Positions 16,754 to 24,747 of a DNA stretch of 64,000 nt are shown in pieces. Numbering within the stretch: the stretch's first letter is position 1; the number at the start of each line of letters is the position of its first letter. Source of the stretch: Pseudomonas fluorescens (GTDB taxonomy: Bacteria; Pseudomonadota; Gammaproteobacteria; Pseudomonadales; Pseudomonadaceae); NCBI RefSeq assembly GCF_001648775.1, contig NZ_LVEJ01000021.1, positions 61,656 through 125,655 on the forward strand, given 5' to 3'. The notes under the pieces are model-generated. The model was not told the origin of the DNA. It saw only the letters and a list, made by a program, of their open reading frames with translations, and did no database searches. A program made the translations under genes and the position numbers.

Positions 16754-17140
16754 ATGAACGCTGCAACCTTCAAGCATCTTTTCCGATTACTCAGCGAACT
16801 CGCCGTGTTGCTCGGCCTCTACCTGCTCGGTTGCCAACTCGCCGCTTGGCTGGCCCTGCCGATTCCCGGTGGGGTGATCGGCATGGCGCTGTTGCTGCTG
16901 GCGTTCGCGTTTGGCTGGGTGAAACCGGCAGCGCTGCAATTGGGCGCCGGTCTGCTGATGGCCGAGATGTTGTTATTTTTTATTCCGGCGCTGATGAGCC
17001 TGCTCGACTACGGCGCGCTGTTGCGCAATGACGGTTGGCGCATTTTGCTGGTGATTGCCGCCAGCACATTGATGGTGATGCTGGTCACGGCGTTCACCGT
17101 GGAACTGGCCGTGCGCATGAGGCAGTCCCATGACGCTTGA
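16754..17140 (+). CDS. CidA/LrgA family holin-like protein
   Basis: Small inner-membrane protein of the CidA/LrgA family. The 128 residues form four hydrophobic segments (about 12-30, 35-55, 65-85 and 93-118) with the family motif PIPGGVIGMALL. CidA and LrgA proteins influence murein hydrolase activity, cell death and pyruvate or metabolite transport. The 3' end overlaps the next gene by 11 bases. ATG 16754 is used; the longer frame starts inside the promoter. Confidence 0.9.
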   Translation: MNAATFKHLFRLLSELAVLLGLYLLGCQLAAWLALPIPGGVIGMALLLLAFAFGWVKPAALQLGAGLLMAEMLLFFIPALMSLLDYGALLRNDGWRILLVIAASTLMVMLVTAFTVELAVRMRQSHDA

Positions 17141-17816
17141 ATGGATGCCGATGTTCTGGCTGGCCTTCACCTTGTTGGCGTACTTGTTCAGCCGCTGGAT
17201 ATATCGCCGTAGCGGTCGTTACCTGTTATCGCCGCTGATTCTGGTGCCGGCGCTACTGCTCGCGCTCGCCGTGCCACTGCACACCGCGTATGCCGAATAC
17301 GCCAGCAACACCCACTGGTTAATGTTGGTGCTGGGGCCGGTGACGGTCGCCTTCGCGGTGCCGATCTGGCAGCAACGGCGGTTGTTGATGCAGCATTGGT
17401 CGGCGTTGCTGCTGGGCATGGTCGCTGGCAGCGCGGCGTCGATCGGCACTTCGTTCGGCCTGGCCAAAGCATTGGCACTCGACAGTTCCGTGACGATGTC
17501 GCTGGTGCCCCGTTCGATCACCACACCGTTTGCCATGCCGCTGGCACATGACCTCGGTGGCGTGCCGGAATTGACTGCAGTGTTCGTGATGTTCACCGGC
17601 GTCTTCGGGGCGATGTTGGGCGGTGTCCTGCTCAAGTGGTTGCCGCTGCGCAGTGCCCTGGCTCGCGGTGCTTTGTTCGGTGTCGGCGCGCACGGTGCCG
17701 GTGTCAGCCGGGCCCATGAAGTGGGCGGCGAGGAGGGCTCGGTAGCGGGGCTGGTGATGGTCCTCACCGGCCTGCTCAATCTGTTCGCCGCGCCTTTGTT
17801 GGCGTCGATGCTTTGA
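17130..17816 (+). CDS. CidB/LrgB family membrane protein
   Basis: Partner of the preceding CidA-like protein, with six to seven membrane segments in 228 residues. Family motifs include SVTMSLVPRSITTPFAMPLA and the C-terminal GVGAHGAGVSRA. It is translationally coupled through an 11-base overlap. The pair plus divergent LysR gene form a complete cid-type locus. Whether it is the Cid or Lrg type cannot be decided from sequence alone. Confidence 0.9.
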   Translation: MTLEWMPMFWLAFTLLAYLFSRWIYRRSGRYLLSPLILVPALLLALAVPLHTAYAEYASNTHWLMLVLGPVTVAFAVPIWQQRRLLMQHWSALLLGMVAGSAASIGTSFGLAKALALDSSVTMSLVPRSITTPFAMPLAHDLGGVPELTAVFVMFTGVFGAMLGGVLLKWLPLRSALARGALFGVGAHGAGVSRAHEVGGEEGSVAGLVMVLTGLLNLFAAPLLASML

Positions 17817-17947
17817 CATGGATCCAAGGTGTTTGCATGGCTGACCCGCTCAGTCATCAAGCTGGCTGGCAATGCAACTACGCGATCCGCTGTGGCTGAC
17901 TAGACTGCTCACACGTGCAGAACAATAAGAACGCAGAGGTGCATACA

Positions 17948-18730
17948 GTGAGCGTAGCCCCCGTCCAATCGTCCCTTAATGTCAAAGACCAGGTCAGCGC
18001 CGCAGAATGGCAGACCCGCGTCGATCTTGCCGCTTGTTATCGTCTGGTCGCGCTGCATGGCTGGGACGATCTGATCTTCACGCACATCTCCGCCAAGGTG
18101 CCGGGCACCGAAGATTTCCTGATCAATCCGTTCGGTCTGATGTTCCATGAGATCACCGCGTCGAGCCTGGTGAAAGTCGATCAGGCCGGCAACAAACTCA
18201 TGGACAGCCCGTACGAGATCAACCCCGCCGGTTACACCATCCACAGCGCGGTGCACGAAGTGCGGCACGATGTGGTTTGCGTGCTGCATACGCACACCGC
18301 TTCCGGTGTTGCGGTGTCGGCGCAAAAACAGGGTGTGCTGCCGATCAGCCAACAGTCGCTGTTCGTGCTGTCGAGCCTGGCCTATCACGCCTATGAAGGC
18401 GTGGCGCTGAACCACGAAGAGAAGGCGCGCTTGCAGGCTGATCTGGGCGAAAACAATTTCCTGATGCTGCACAACCACGGTCTGCTGACCTGTGGCGGCA
18501 CCATCGCCGATACCTTTCTGATGATGTTCACCTTCCAGCGCACTTGCGACATTCAAGTCATGGCGCAAACCGGCGGTGCGGAACTGATCGCCATCGAACC
18601 GCCGATTCTGGCGGGCGCCAAAGCGATGATCGCCGGCGTCACCAAAAGTGCTCAAGGCATGGGTGGCGCGCTGGCCTGGCCGGCGCTGCTGCGCAAACTC
18701 GATAAACAAGACCCCGGATATAAACTCTAA
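17948..18730 (+). CDS. Class II aldolase/adducin family protein
   Basis: Zinc-type aldolase fold of 260 residues. The metal-binding histidines are present: HTHTASG (about 106-112) and HNHGLL (about 171). The early THISAK motif is also there. The family includes fuculose-phosphate aldolase and many adducin-like proteins of unknown substrate. A GTG start at 17948 is chosen for the AGAGGT site upstream; GTG 17915 is an alternative. The stop overlaps the next ATG as TAATG, so the two genes are coupled. Confidence 0.85.
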   Translation: MSVAPVQSSLNVKDQVSAAEWQTRVDLAACYRLVALHGWDDLIFTHISAKVPGTEDFLINPFGLMFHEITASSLVKVDQAGNKLMDSPYEINPAGYTIHSAVHEVRHDVVCVLHTHTASGVAVSAQKQGVLPISQQSLFVLSSLAYHAYEGVALNHEEKARLQADLGENNFLMLHNHGLLTCGGTIADTFLMMFTFQRTCDIQVMAQTGGAELIAIEPPILAGAKAMIAGVTKSAQGMGGALAWPALLRKLDKQDPGYKL

Positions 18731-19632
18731 TGCCTCTTGCCGAGATTCCTCTGTGTGTCTGGCGTAAACGCAGCCAGACGTTTGTCTTTCGTGGCCAGCC
18801 GATCCGTTACTGGACGGCGGGGCAGGGTGAGCCATTGCTGCTGATCCACGGCTTCCCGACCGCCAGTTGGGACTGGCATTACCTGTGGCAGCCACTGGCC
18901 CAGCGTTATCGGGTGATTGCCTGTGACATGCTCGGCTTTGGCGATTCGGCCAAGCCGCTCAATCACAGCTATAGCCTGCTTGAGCAAGCGGATTTGCAAC
19001 AGGCCTTGCTCGCACATCTGCAGGTCGAGCAACCGGTGCATGTGCTGGCGCACGACTACGGCGACAGCGTCGCTCAGGAATTACTGGCGCGGCACTACGA
19101 AAACCAGATCGACGTGGCCAGCTGCGTATTCCTCAACGGTGGTCTGTTTCCGGAAACCCATCGCCCGGTACTGATGCAAAAATTGCTGCTCAGCCCGCTG
19201 GGCTGGATGATCGGCCGTGCGTTTACCCGCGACGGACTGGTGAAGAGTTTCCGCCAGATCTTCGGCCCGCAGACCCGCCCGACCGAAAGTGAACTGGATG
19301 ATTTCTGGAGTCTGGTCGAAAGCAATCGCGGGCCACGGATCATGCACAAATTGATCAGCTACATTCCCGAGCGTCGGGTGCAGCGTGATCGCTGGGTGAC
19401 GGCGATGCAGCGCGGCGAGATTCCGTTGCGGGTGATCGATGGCGAAGTCGATCCGATTTCCGGGGCGCACATGGTCGAGCGTTATCGCGAGCTGATCGCT
19501 GACGCCGACACGGTCCTGTTACCGGGTATCGGCCACTATCCACAGACCGAGGCGCCGGTGCAGGTGCTCAAGCACTATCTGGCGTTTCGTGAACGTTTTG
19601 TGCTGCCGCCACGCAAAGTGGCCTGCTCCTGA
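18730..19632 (+). CDS. Alpha/beta hydrolase with aspartate nucleophile
   Basis: A 300-residue alpha/beta hydrolase. HGFP provides the oxyanion-hole strand, and the nucleophile elbow reads AHDYGDSVAQ, with Asp where esterases have Ser. A C-terminal GHYP holds the catalytic His. An Asp nucleophile is typical of epoxide hydrolases and haloalkane dehalogenases, so one of those chemistries is likely. It is coupled to the class II aldolase gene, which suggests a shared but unknown pathway. Confidence 0.87.
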   Translation: MPLAEIPLCVWRKRSQTFVFRGQPIRYWTAGQGEPLLLIHGFPTASWDWHYLWQPLAQRYRVIACDMLGFGDSAKPLNHSYSLLEQADLQQALLAHLQVEQPVHVLAHDYGDSVAQELLARHYENQIDVASCVFLNGGLFPETHRPVLMQKLLLSPLGWMIGRAFTRDGLVKSFRQIFGPQTRPTESELDDFWSLVESNRGPRIMHKLISYIPERRVQRDRWVTAMQRGEIPLRVIDGEVDPISGAHMVERYRELIADADTVLLPGIGHYPQTEAPVQVLKHYLAFRERFVLPPRKVACS

Positions 19633-19634
19633 CC

Positions 19635-19672
19635 AATCAAAAGATCGCAGCCTGCGATCTTTTGATTTTTTT
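19635..19672 (+). terminator. Intrinsic terminator after the aldolase-hydrolase pair
   Basis: AATCAAAAGATCGCA / TGCGATCTTTTGATT stem followed by a T run. Confidence 0.88.
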
Positions 19673-19788
19673 GCGCCTCATCATCCCCCAGCCTTATCGC
19701 GCACCATTCAGCCTCAGCCGTATTCATTGTGACCAAAAGCCTCGTGGCTGACACTCGGGGTCAATACTGGCCTGCTGGAGTTGCTGCG

Positions 19789-20700
19789 ATGAATGAGTCT
19801 GTGCGTTTCGAAGATAAAGTTGTCATCGTCACCGGAGCCGGTGGTGGCCTCGGACGCGCCCACGCATTGCTGTTCGCCAGACAGGGCGCCAAAGTGCTGG
19901 TCAACGACCTCGGCGGCTCGACCCAGGGCGAGGGCGCCAATTCGTCCGCCGCCGACCGCGTCGTCGCCGAAATCCGCGCGGCCGGCGGCGTTGCCGAAGC
20001 CAACCACGATTCCGTCACCGACGGCGACAAACTGGTGCAAAACGCCCTCGATGCCTTCGGCCGTGTCGACGTCGTCGTCAACAACGCCGGCATTCTGCGC
20101 GACAAGACCTTCCACAAAATGGACGATGCCGACTGGGATCTGGTGTACCGCGTCCACGTCGAAGGGGCCTACAAAGTCACCCGCGCCGCCTGGCCGCATA
20201 TGCGCGAGCAAAACTACGGCCGAGTGATCTTCACCGCCTCGACCTCTGGCATCTACGGCAACTTCGGCCAGTCCAACTACGGCATGGCCAAACTCGGCCT
20301 CTACGGCCTGACCCGCACCCTCGCTATTGAAGGCCGCAAAAACAACATCCTCGTCAACGCCATCGCGCCTACCGGCGGCACACGCATGACCGAAGGCCTG
20401 ATCCCGCCGCAAGTGTTCGAGCAACTGAAACCGGAACTGGTCAGCCCGTTGGTGGTGTATCTGGCCAGTGAGCAGTGCCAGGAAACCTCTGGACTGTTCG
20501 AAGTCGGTGGCGGCTGGATGGGCAAGGTGCGTTGGGAGCGCAGCCTCGGCGCCGGATTTGATCCACGCGCAGGATTCTCGCCGGAAGATGTCGCGGCGCA
20601 CTGGCAGCAGATTTGTGATTTCGAAGGGGCGGCGCACCCGAAGGATAATATTGAGGCGCTGAAGGAGATGATGGCGAATTTGCAGAAGTATTCGCTTTAA
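19789..20700 (+). CDS. SDR-family 3-hydroxyacyl-CoA dehydrogenase-like protein
   Basis: Short-chain dehydrogenase of 303 residues similar to the dehydrogenase part of peroxisomal multifunctional enzyme type 2. Visible motifs are TGAGGGLGRAHA (cofactor loop), NNAGILRD, and the catalytic SNYGMAK. The extended C-terminus (FDPRAGFSPEDVAAHWQQI) is typical of this branch, which acts on 3-hydroxyacyl-CoA. GGAG lies eight bases before the ATG. The last 100 bases are repeated at 21694-21793, in front of the pyocin immunity gene. Confidence 0.88.
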   Translation: MNESVRFEDKVVIVTGAGGGLGRAHALLFARQGAKVLVNDLGGSTQGEGANSSAADRVVAEIRAAGGVAEANHDSVTDGDKLVQNALDAFGRVDVVVNNAGILRDKTFHKMDDADWDLVYRVHVEGAYKVTRAAWPHMREQNYGRVIFTASTSGIYGNFGQSNYGMAKLGLYGLTRTLAIEGRKNNILVNAIAPTGGTRMTEGLIPPQVFEQLKPELVSPLVVYLASEQCQETSGLFEVGGGWMGKVRWERSLGAGFDPRAGFSPEDVAAHWQQICDFEGAAHPKDNIEALKEMMANLQKYSL

Positions 20701-20709
20701 GAAACGTTT

Positions 20710-20742
20710 GAGCCTCGCTGCGTTCTGGATGCGGCGAGGCTC
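20710..20742. terminator. Hairpin between the convergent SDR and fused toxin/immunity genes
   Basis: GAGCCTCGC / GCGAGGCTC, nine paired bases with a 15-base loop. No good T tract follows on either strand, so termination is only possible. Confidence 0.45.
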
Positions 20743-20748
20743 CTTCTA

Positions 20749-21372
20749 TTACTCCTCGTACCGCTTATCAATCATGAATTCCGGGATTTCCCAGTTTGGA
20801 CCCGGAATGGCAACAGCCGCATTACCCTCAGCCAGTACACCCTCACGAAATAATTCCTCGTATGTTCTCCACAATTCACCGCGCGCGATAACTTCAAAAC
20901 GATAACGTCCGAACAGTGTGTCGATGGAGGGAAATGCCAAACCGATAGCCAAAACTGATAACAAATCTCTTAGATTTTCTTGCCTGACAGCTTGTTCGAG
21001 TTTGGCAGTCGAACTTTTGGATCTGCTGACGCATTCAAATGCTTCCACCTCCTGTTTTTTCGCCGCGTCGATGGCCTCGTCGGTATAGCGTAATGACTCA
21101 TCGTCGCTCAGTTTGAAGTCTTCAAGTGTGGCCGTATGGAGGTTATTCCAAAGGGACGGATTACTTTTGGGAATGTAGTCGTCGGCGAATCCCATCGCTC
21201 TGAATCGCTCCATCATTCGAAGTGAATAGGCATAGAACCGTCGATCGGTATTGGTCATCTCGAGCTTGCGCTCCAGTATGGCGTCAAGACGCTTGATCAT
21301 GATGAGGTTGGCTGCAGACCCTTTTCCTTCAATTTTTATTTCGGCGGCCTCAACAAAATTTTGCTCCAGCAT
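20749..21372 (-). CDS. Fused toxin-domain and immunity-like protein
   Basis: A 207-residue ORF made of two parts seen separately next door. Residues about 18-108 match the C-terminal domain of the pyocin-like protein: IMIxRL, TDxRFY, LWNNLHTATLEDFKL (there VWNNVHTATLEDYKL) and YTxEA. Residues about 125-207 match the adjacent immunity protein: LEQAVRQENLRDLLSV at the start, then EGVLAEGNAAVAIPGPNWEIPEFM and KRYEE at the end. The joint is a short Ser/Lys-rich stretch. There is no pyocin S domain or receptor domain, and an in-frame TGA lies just before the ATG. It may be an inactivated orphan cassette or a self-neutralised protein giving immunity. The toxin activity itself is not recognised. Confidence 0.75.
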   Translation of the reverse strand: MLEQNFVEAAEIKIEGKGSAANLIMIKRLDAILERKLEMTNTDRRFYAYSLRMMERFRAMGFADDYIPKSNPSLWNNLHTATLEDFKLSDDESLRYTDEAIDAAKKQEVEAFECVSRSKSSTAKLEQAVRQENLRDLLSVLAIGLAFPSIDTLFGRYRFEVIARGELWRTYEELFREGVLAEGNAAVAIPGPNWEIPEFMIDKRYEE

Positions 21373-21593
21373 TCGTTTTACTCACTGCGAATTTTCGGTT
21401 TTGCGGAGCAATTAACCTACATCAGTTTTCGAACGGAAGAATCTGCATCGATCGTCAGTAATGACCTGCTTGGTTGTATGAATAATGTGGAAGGCGGTTT
21501 GATAGCTTGGCATTAGAAGATAAAAAAGGAGATTTCCTACAACAATAGGGGATTTTCCCGCTGATGCAGATGGCATGGGTAAAACGGCGCGCA

Positions 21594-21664
21594 AAAAAAG
21601 GCCGCTGCGAACGCAGCGGCCAAGGTAAGACGTTTGATCAAGGAGCGACAAATCACCGTTAGTG
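21594..21664 (-). repeat. Hairpin element, copy 1
   Basis: About 70 bases repeated at 24643-24712 with roughly five differences. On the minus strand it forms GGCCGCTGCG / CGCAGCGGCC followed by seven T, a strong intrinsic terminator. It is located upstream of the fused gene in the minus direction, where no minus-strand gene ends in front of it. Confidence 0.8.
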
Positions 21665-21693
21665 CATGGCTGCGCAATAATTTATCCGAAACA

Positions 21694-21793
21694 TTGGCAG
21701 CAGATTTGTGATTTCGGAGGGGCGGCGCATCCGAAGGACAACATTGAGGCGCTAAAAGAGATGACGGCGAATTTGCAGAAGTATTCGCTTTAA
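21694..21793 (+). pseudogene. Duplicated 3' end of the SDR gene
   Basis: One hundred bases aligned without gaps to 20601-20700, the last 33 codons and stop of the SDR gene. By eye there are eight mismatches, all transitions. Six are silent in the SDR frame; the other two give Glu to Gly and Met to Thr. Sequence before 21694 has no similarity to the SDR gene, so only the tail is present. Confidence 0.9.
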
Positions 21794-21835
21794 GGGGTGA
21801 GGCCACCAAGCTCGGGCTTGGCGGCCAACAAACCA

Positions 21836-22096
21836 TTAAACGTATCGTTTTTCGGTCATGAATTTTGGAGCCTTCCAGTTGGGGCCTTTAATAGTTAAGC
21901 CTTTATCTCCGTGTGCCAGTACTCCAGACGCAATGAGTCGAGTGTAGGCACCCTCAAGGGCTCCATATTGACTGATCAAATCTCGGTTGTATTGTCTGAT
22001 CATCATGTCCAGGTGCGGGTTTGGTTTGAACAGTGAAAATACGGTCACGATGTCATCCAATGGTTCATTCTTTACAATTTGTTCAATGGTATTCAT
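21836..22096 (-). CDS. Probable pyocin immunity protein
   Basis: An 86-residue acidic protein (MNTIEQIVKNEPLDDIVTVF to the end KRYV) encoded directly after the pyocin-like gene. Its ATG shares one base with the toxin stop (TAATG), and AAGGAG lies eight bases upstream. This is the position of immunity genes in S-type pyocin loci. Its C-terminus (SGVLAHGDKGLTIKGPNWKAPKFM) is clearly related to the second half of the fused protein at 20749-21372. It should bind and block the C-terminal toxin domain; the function is inferred from position and from that pairing. Confidence 0.75.
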   Translation of the reverse strand: MNTIEQIVKNEPLDDIVTVFSLFKPNPHLDMMIRQYNRDLISQYGALEGAYTRLIASGVLAHGDKGLTIKGPNWKAPKFMTEKRYV

Positions 22097-24390
22097 TACC
22101 ACATCTCCTTAAGCAACTTCTGATACTCACGCTCTTCTTGCCGCCTAGCAGCTTCCAGCGCCTCTGGCGTATATAACAACGTTGGATCATCTTTAAGCTT
22201 GTAATCCTCCAGTGTTGCAGTGTGGACGTTGTTCCATACGGAAGAGTCTTTGTCGGGCATTTCCGTGTCCCCATATCCCAAGGCTTTAAGCCTTTCGAAC
22301 TCTCTGATCTCATGAGTGTAGAAGCGTTTGTCGGTATCGGTTACCTCTAGTTCTCCTCGAAAAATTCGTTCTAGGCGATCGATCATTATTTTATTCGCAT
22401 CAGAATCCGGGAACTTTGAAGTGTGTAGCCTCACGATATTAATTCCGTTTTTTGCGATGATGGACGGTGCCCAGTCCGAGCTTGTAACCGGTAACCCTGT
22501 TTCTTCGGGGTTGAAATCTCGCCCACTGTGTTCTCCGTCCTCGACTCCCCCATACGGACTGCTAAACACCACATAAAGCGGCGCAATCCCCGAGTCATCT
22601 GGAAACACGATGATGAATCGTTCCCAGCCCTCAATCAGTACGGGATGCAGATCCAGTCGTCCTTCAATCGGAACAATTGGAGCGCCTGAATACGCTGGAT
22701 AATCGGCATCAACCACTGGCGATTCAGTCGAGCTGTCACCCGGCGAGATAGCGGGTGTCCAGGTCAGAAAGTCCGTCGGCGAATCTGGTAGCGCTACTTC
22801 ATAAACATCATTCAGCAAGTCATAGGCCGCATTCAGAACCAGCACACTCGAGCGGATATGGAAGTCATCGTTTGTAGCGACGAAGACTTCAGCGCCAGCC
22901 CCGAGCCGCCTTACGCCCAAGCCCACGGGCAGCTCTAATGTGCCTTGCCGATCCGCTATTTCGCGCAATCTCTGAGGAGACTCCGGCGACAACTCCGCAA
23001 GTGGAACGCTCATGGAAAAGCGTTCGCCGTTGCCCAAGCGTGATGGCATTAACAGTGCCGCGAAACCTACCAGCACCGGACCGCTGATCAGCGCAGCCCC
23101 TGCCGCTCTCACGGTCAGTAACCCCGCCCGCAGAGAGGTAAGGATCGCGGAAGATGTTGCTGGAGGAAGGTGCGTAGCTTTAGAAGCAAATGATACCGCC
23201 GGACTGTTGCTCGCCAGTGCTCCATTAGCCGGGTAGACATGCTGAACTTCTGTCGCACGGCGTTCTTGCTGTTGCGACTTCTCGATAGGTTGTTCCGGTT
23301 TCGTTTTAGGTTGGGGCTTCTCGGTTGCCAATTTCTGCTCAGCTGCTTCAGCTTTGGAATCTGCGCCATCCACCGCGGTCTTCGTTGCTGCAATCCGAGA
23401 TGTCTCCTGCGATTGGGCCCGGGCTTCAGCAATCAATCGTGTCAAGATTTCAGAGTATCTTGCCAAACTGGCAGCCAGCTCCTGTTTCTTTGCCAACTCT
23501 GCAAGTTGGGCCTGTTCAGGCGTGCGTATCAGCTCCTCTTCCTTTGTGCGTCTTGTCGCCTCGAGCAAGGCCTGCTGGTCACGCTGTTCGGAAAGTCTTG
23601 CCTTTTCAGCAGCCTTTCGCCTTGTTTCTGCTTCGGTGCGAGCGCGTTCCTTAGCCAACCGCTGAGCCTCTGCCAGAGCAGCAAGTCTTGCTTGCTCCAC
23701 ACGTGCTGTCTCGGCGAGGTCTTTTTGGCGTTGCTGTTCAGCATCGACTCTGGCCTGTTCAGCGGCCCGTCGTGCGGCCTCTGCCGCCTCGGCCTGCGCC
23801 TGGTCATTGGCCTGCACCGCCGCGAGCCAGTTGTGTACGTTGACTTGCTGCTGGTGCAAAACTGCGAGGGTCTGGGTCAGCAGCCTTGCTTCCATTGCCG
23901 CTCGATAGGACTGTTTCCACAGATTCATGCCCGGTCCGTTCGGACTAAGAACCTTGTCCAGGATCTGAGCGCGAGAGAGAAACTGCTAAACGGTCTTGTC
24001 GGTGGGGTCGCTGCCGTAAAAGCCATGGGAGAGTGCGGTCTGCCGGTGCTGCTCGGCGGCTTTTCGTTGAATGACTTTGTTGCGCACCCCAAGTTCGCGC
24101 GCGATAGCAGCAGCAGGTGGCAGCGCGTGCATCGACTCTTCAAGTCGTGTAGCTGCCAAATCCGTTTCAATGGTCAGCGGGATCTGAGCGGTTTTAGCCT
24201 GGTATTCGATTTGCAGTGGCGCGGTGAAATTCTGTAACACCTGATGATAACGAACGGGATTGAGCGGAGTGCCAAACGGGCCGTTGTAACGATTGTGATC
24301 GATGGCCGGGGTAACCGGATTGATATCCGTAGGCGCAGGCGCTGTCGTCCAGACAGCCTCTGTCAGTTCATACGCTGGAGGTCTTTGCAT
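22096..24390 (-). pseudogene. S-type pyocin-like bacteriocin gene interrupted by an in-frame TAG
   Basis: One frame of 765 codons. The first 134 residues begin MQRPPAYELTEAVWT. They are followed by TAG at 23986-23988, and the same frame then runs 629 residues to the stop at 22096. The sequence reads on sensibly across the stop (SDPTDKTV, stop, QFLSRAQILDKVLSPNGPG). After the stop come a long Ala/Glu/Arg coiled coil (about 40-180 counted from ATG 23928), a pyocin S-type domain (about 280-450) and a C-terminal domain with SVWNNVHTATLEDYKLKDD. A CAG to TAG transition is the simplest cause. ATG 24390 is preferred because AAGGAT is correctly spaced; ATG 24396 is possible. A 610-residue protein could still start at 23928, but the ribosome site there is weak. 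Confidence 0.8.
23986..23988 (-). other. In-frame amber codon in the pyocin-like gene
   Basis: CTA on the plus strand, TAG in the gene. The codons on both sides are in the same frame (GTT TAG CAG TTT CTC). No insertion or deletion is needed to join the two halves. Confidence 0.85.
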
Positions 24391-24627
24391 ATTCATATCC
24401 TTTTGAATGTGCGGTTTAACAGTTTGGGTATTGGGGTAGTGCGTTCCTGCCTTCCTTTAAAAGCTACAGCACGGATCGAAAATCCGGGTCCGAGAATGGC
24501 GTAGGTAATGACTCAGGATGAAGAAGGCGTTTTCTATGGGGATATCGCATTAAAAGAAATTTCCTATACACAGACAGGACAATTCTTTCCGGGAAGATAG
24601 GCGTGGGAATTAGCTGATTTATCAGCG

Positions 24628-24747
24628 CTAGATGGCGAGCATAAAAAAGGCCGCTGCAAACGCAGCGGCCAAGGTAAGACGTTGGATCAAGGAGCTACAA
24701 ATCAACGTCAGTGAACACCGGGGCGACAAATCGAACTTTCGATTCAT
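24628..24747 (-). CDS. Possible 39-residue membrane peptide
   Basis: ATG at 24747, TAG at 24628. The peptide begins MNRKFDLSPR, has the basic SLIQR, then a hydrophobic LTLAAAFAAAFF segment. The same segment is also open in the copy at 21594-21664, where the start is lost. The coding reading overlaps the terminator hairpin exactly, so the peptide may be an accident of the palindrome. There is no clear ribosome site. Confidence 0.25.
   Translation of the reverse strand: MNRKFDLSPRCSLTLICSSLIQRLTLAAAFAAAFFMLAI
24643..24712 (-). repeat. Hairpin element, copy 2 (minus-strand terminator shape)
   Basis: Near-identical to 21594-21664. On the minus strand it is GGCCGCTGCG / CGCAGCGGCC with six T. 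It marks the distal end of the second bacteriocin unit. Confidence 0.8.

Larger units (their letters stand above)
21373..21835. other. Junction region between the two bacteriocin units
   Basis: 463 bases with no complete gene. From right to left they contain a hairpin (GGCC-CCAAGC / GCTTGG-GGCC type) near 21803-21829, the copied SDR 3' end (21694-21793) and the repeated hairpin element (21594-21664). About 200 bases of upstream sequence for the fused gene follow. That upstream region shares patches (GTAATGAC, GAAGGCG, GATTTCCTA, GGGGATTTTCCCG-like) with the region upstream of the pyocin gene, consistent with common origin. Confidence 0.65.

Noticed and set aside
23928..24000. A frameshift as the cause of the split pyocin-like gene
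   Set aside because: Counting codons shows the two parts are in the same frame with only TAG between them, so no insertion or deletion is needed.
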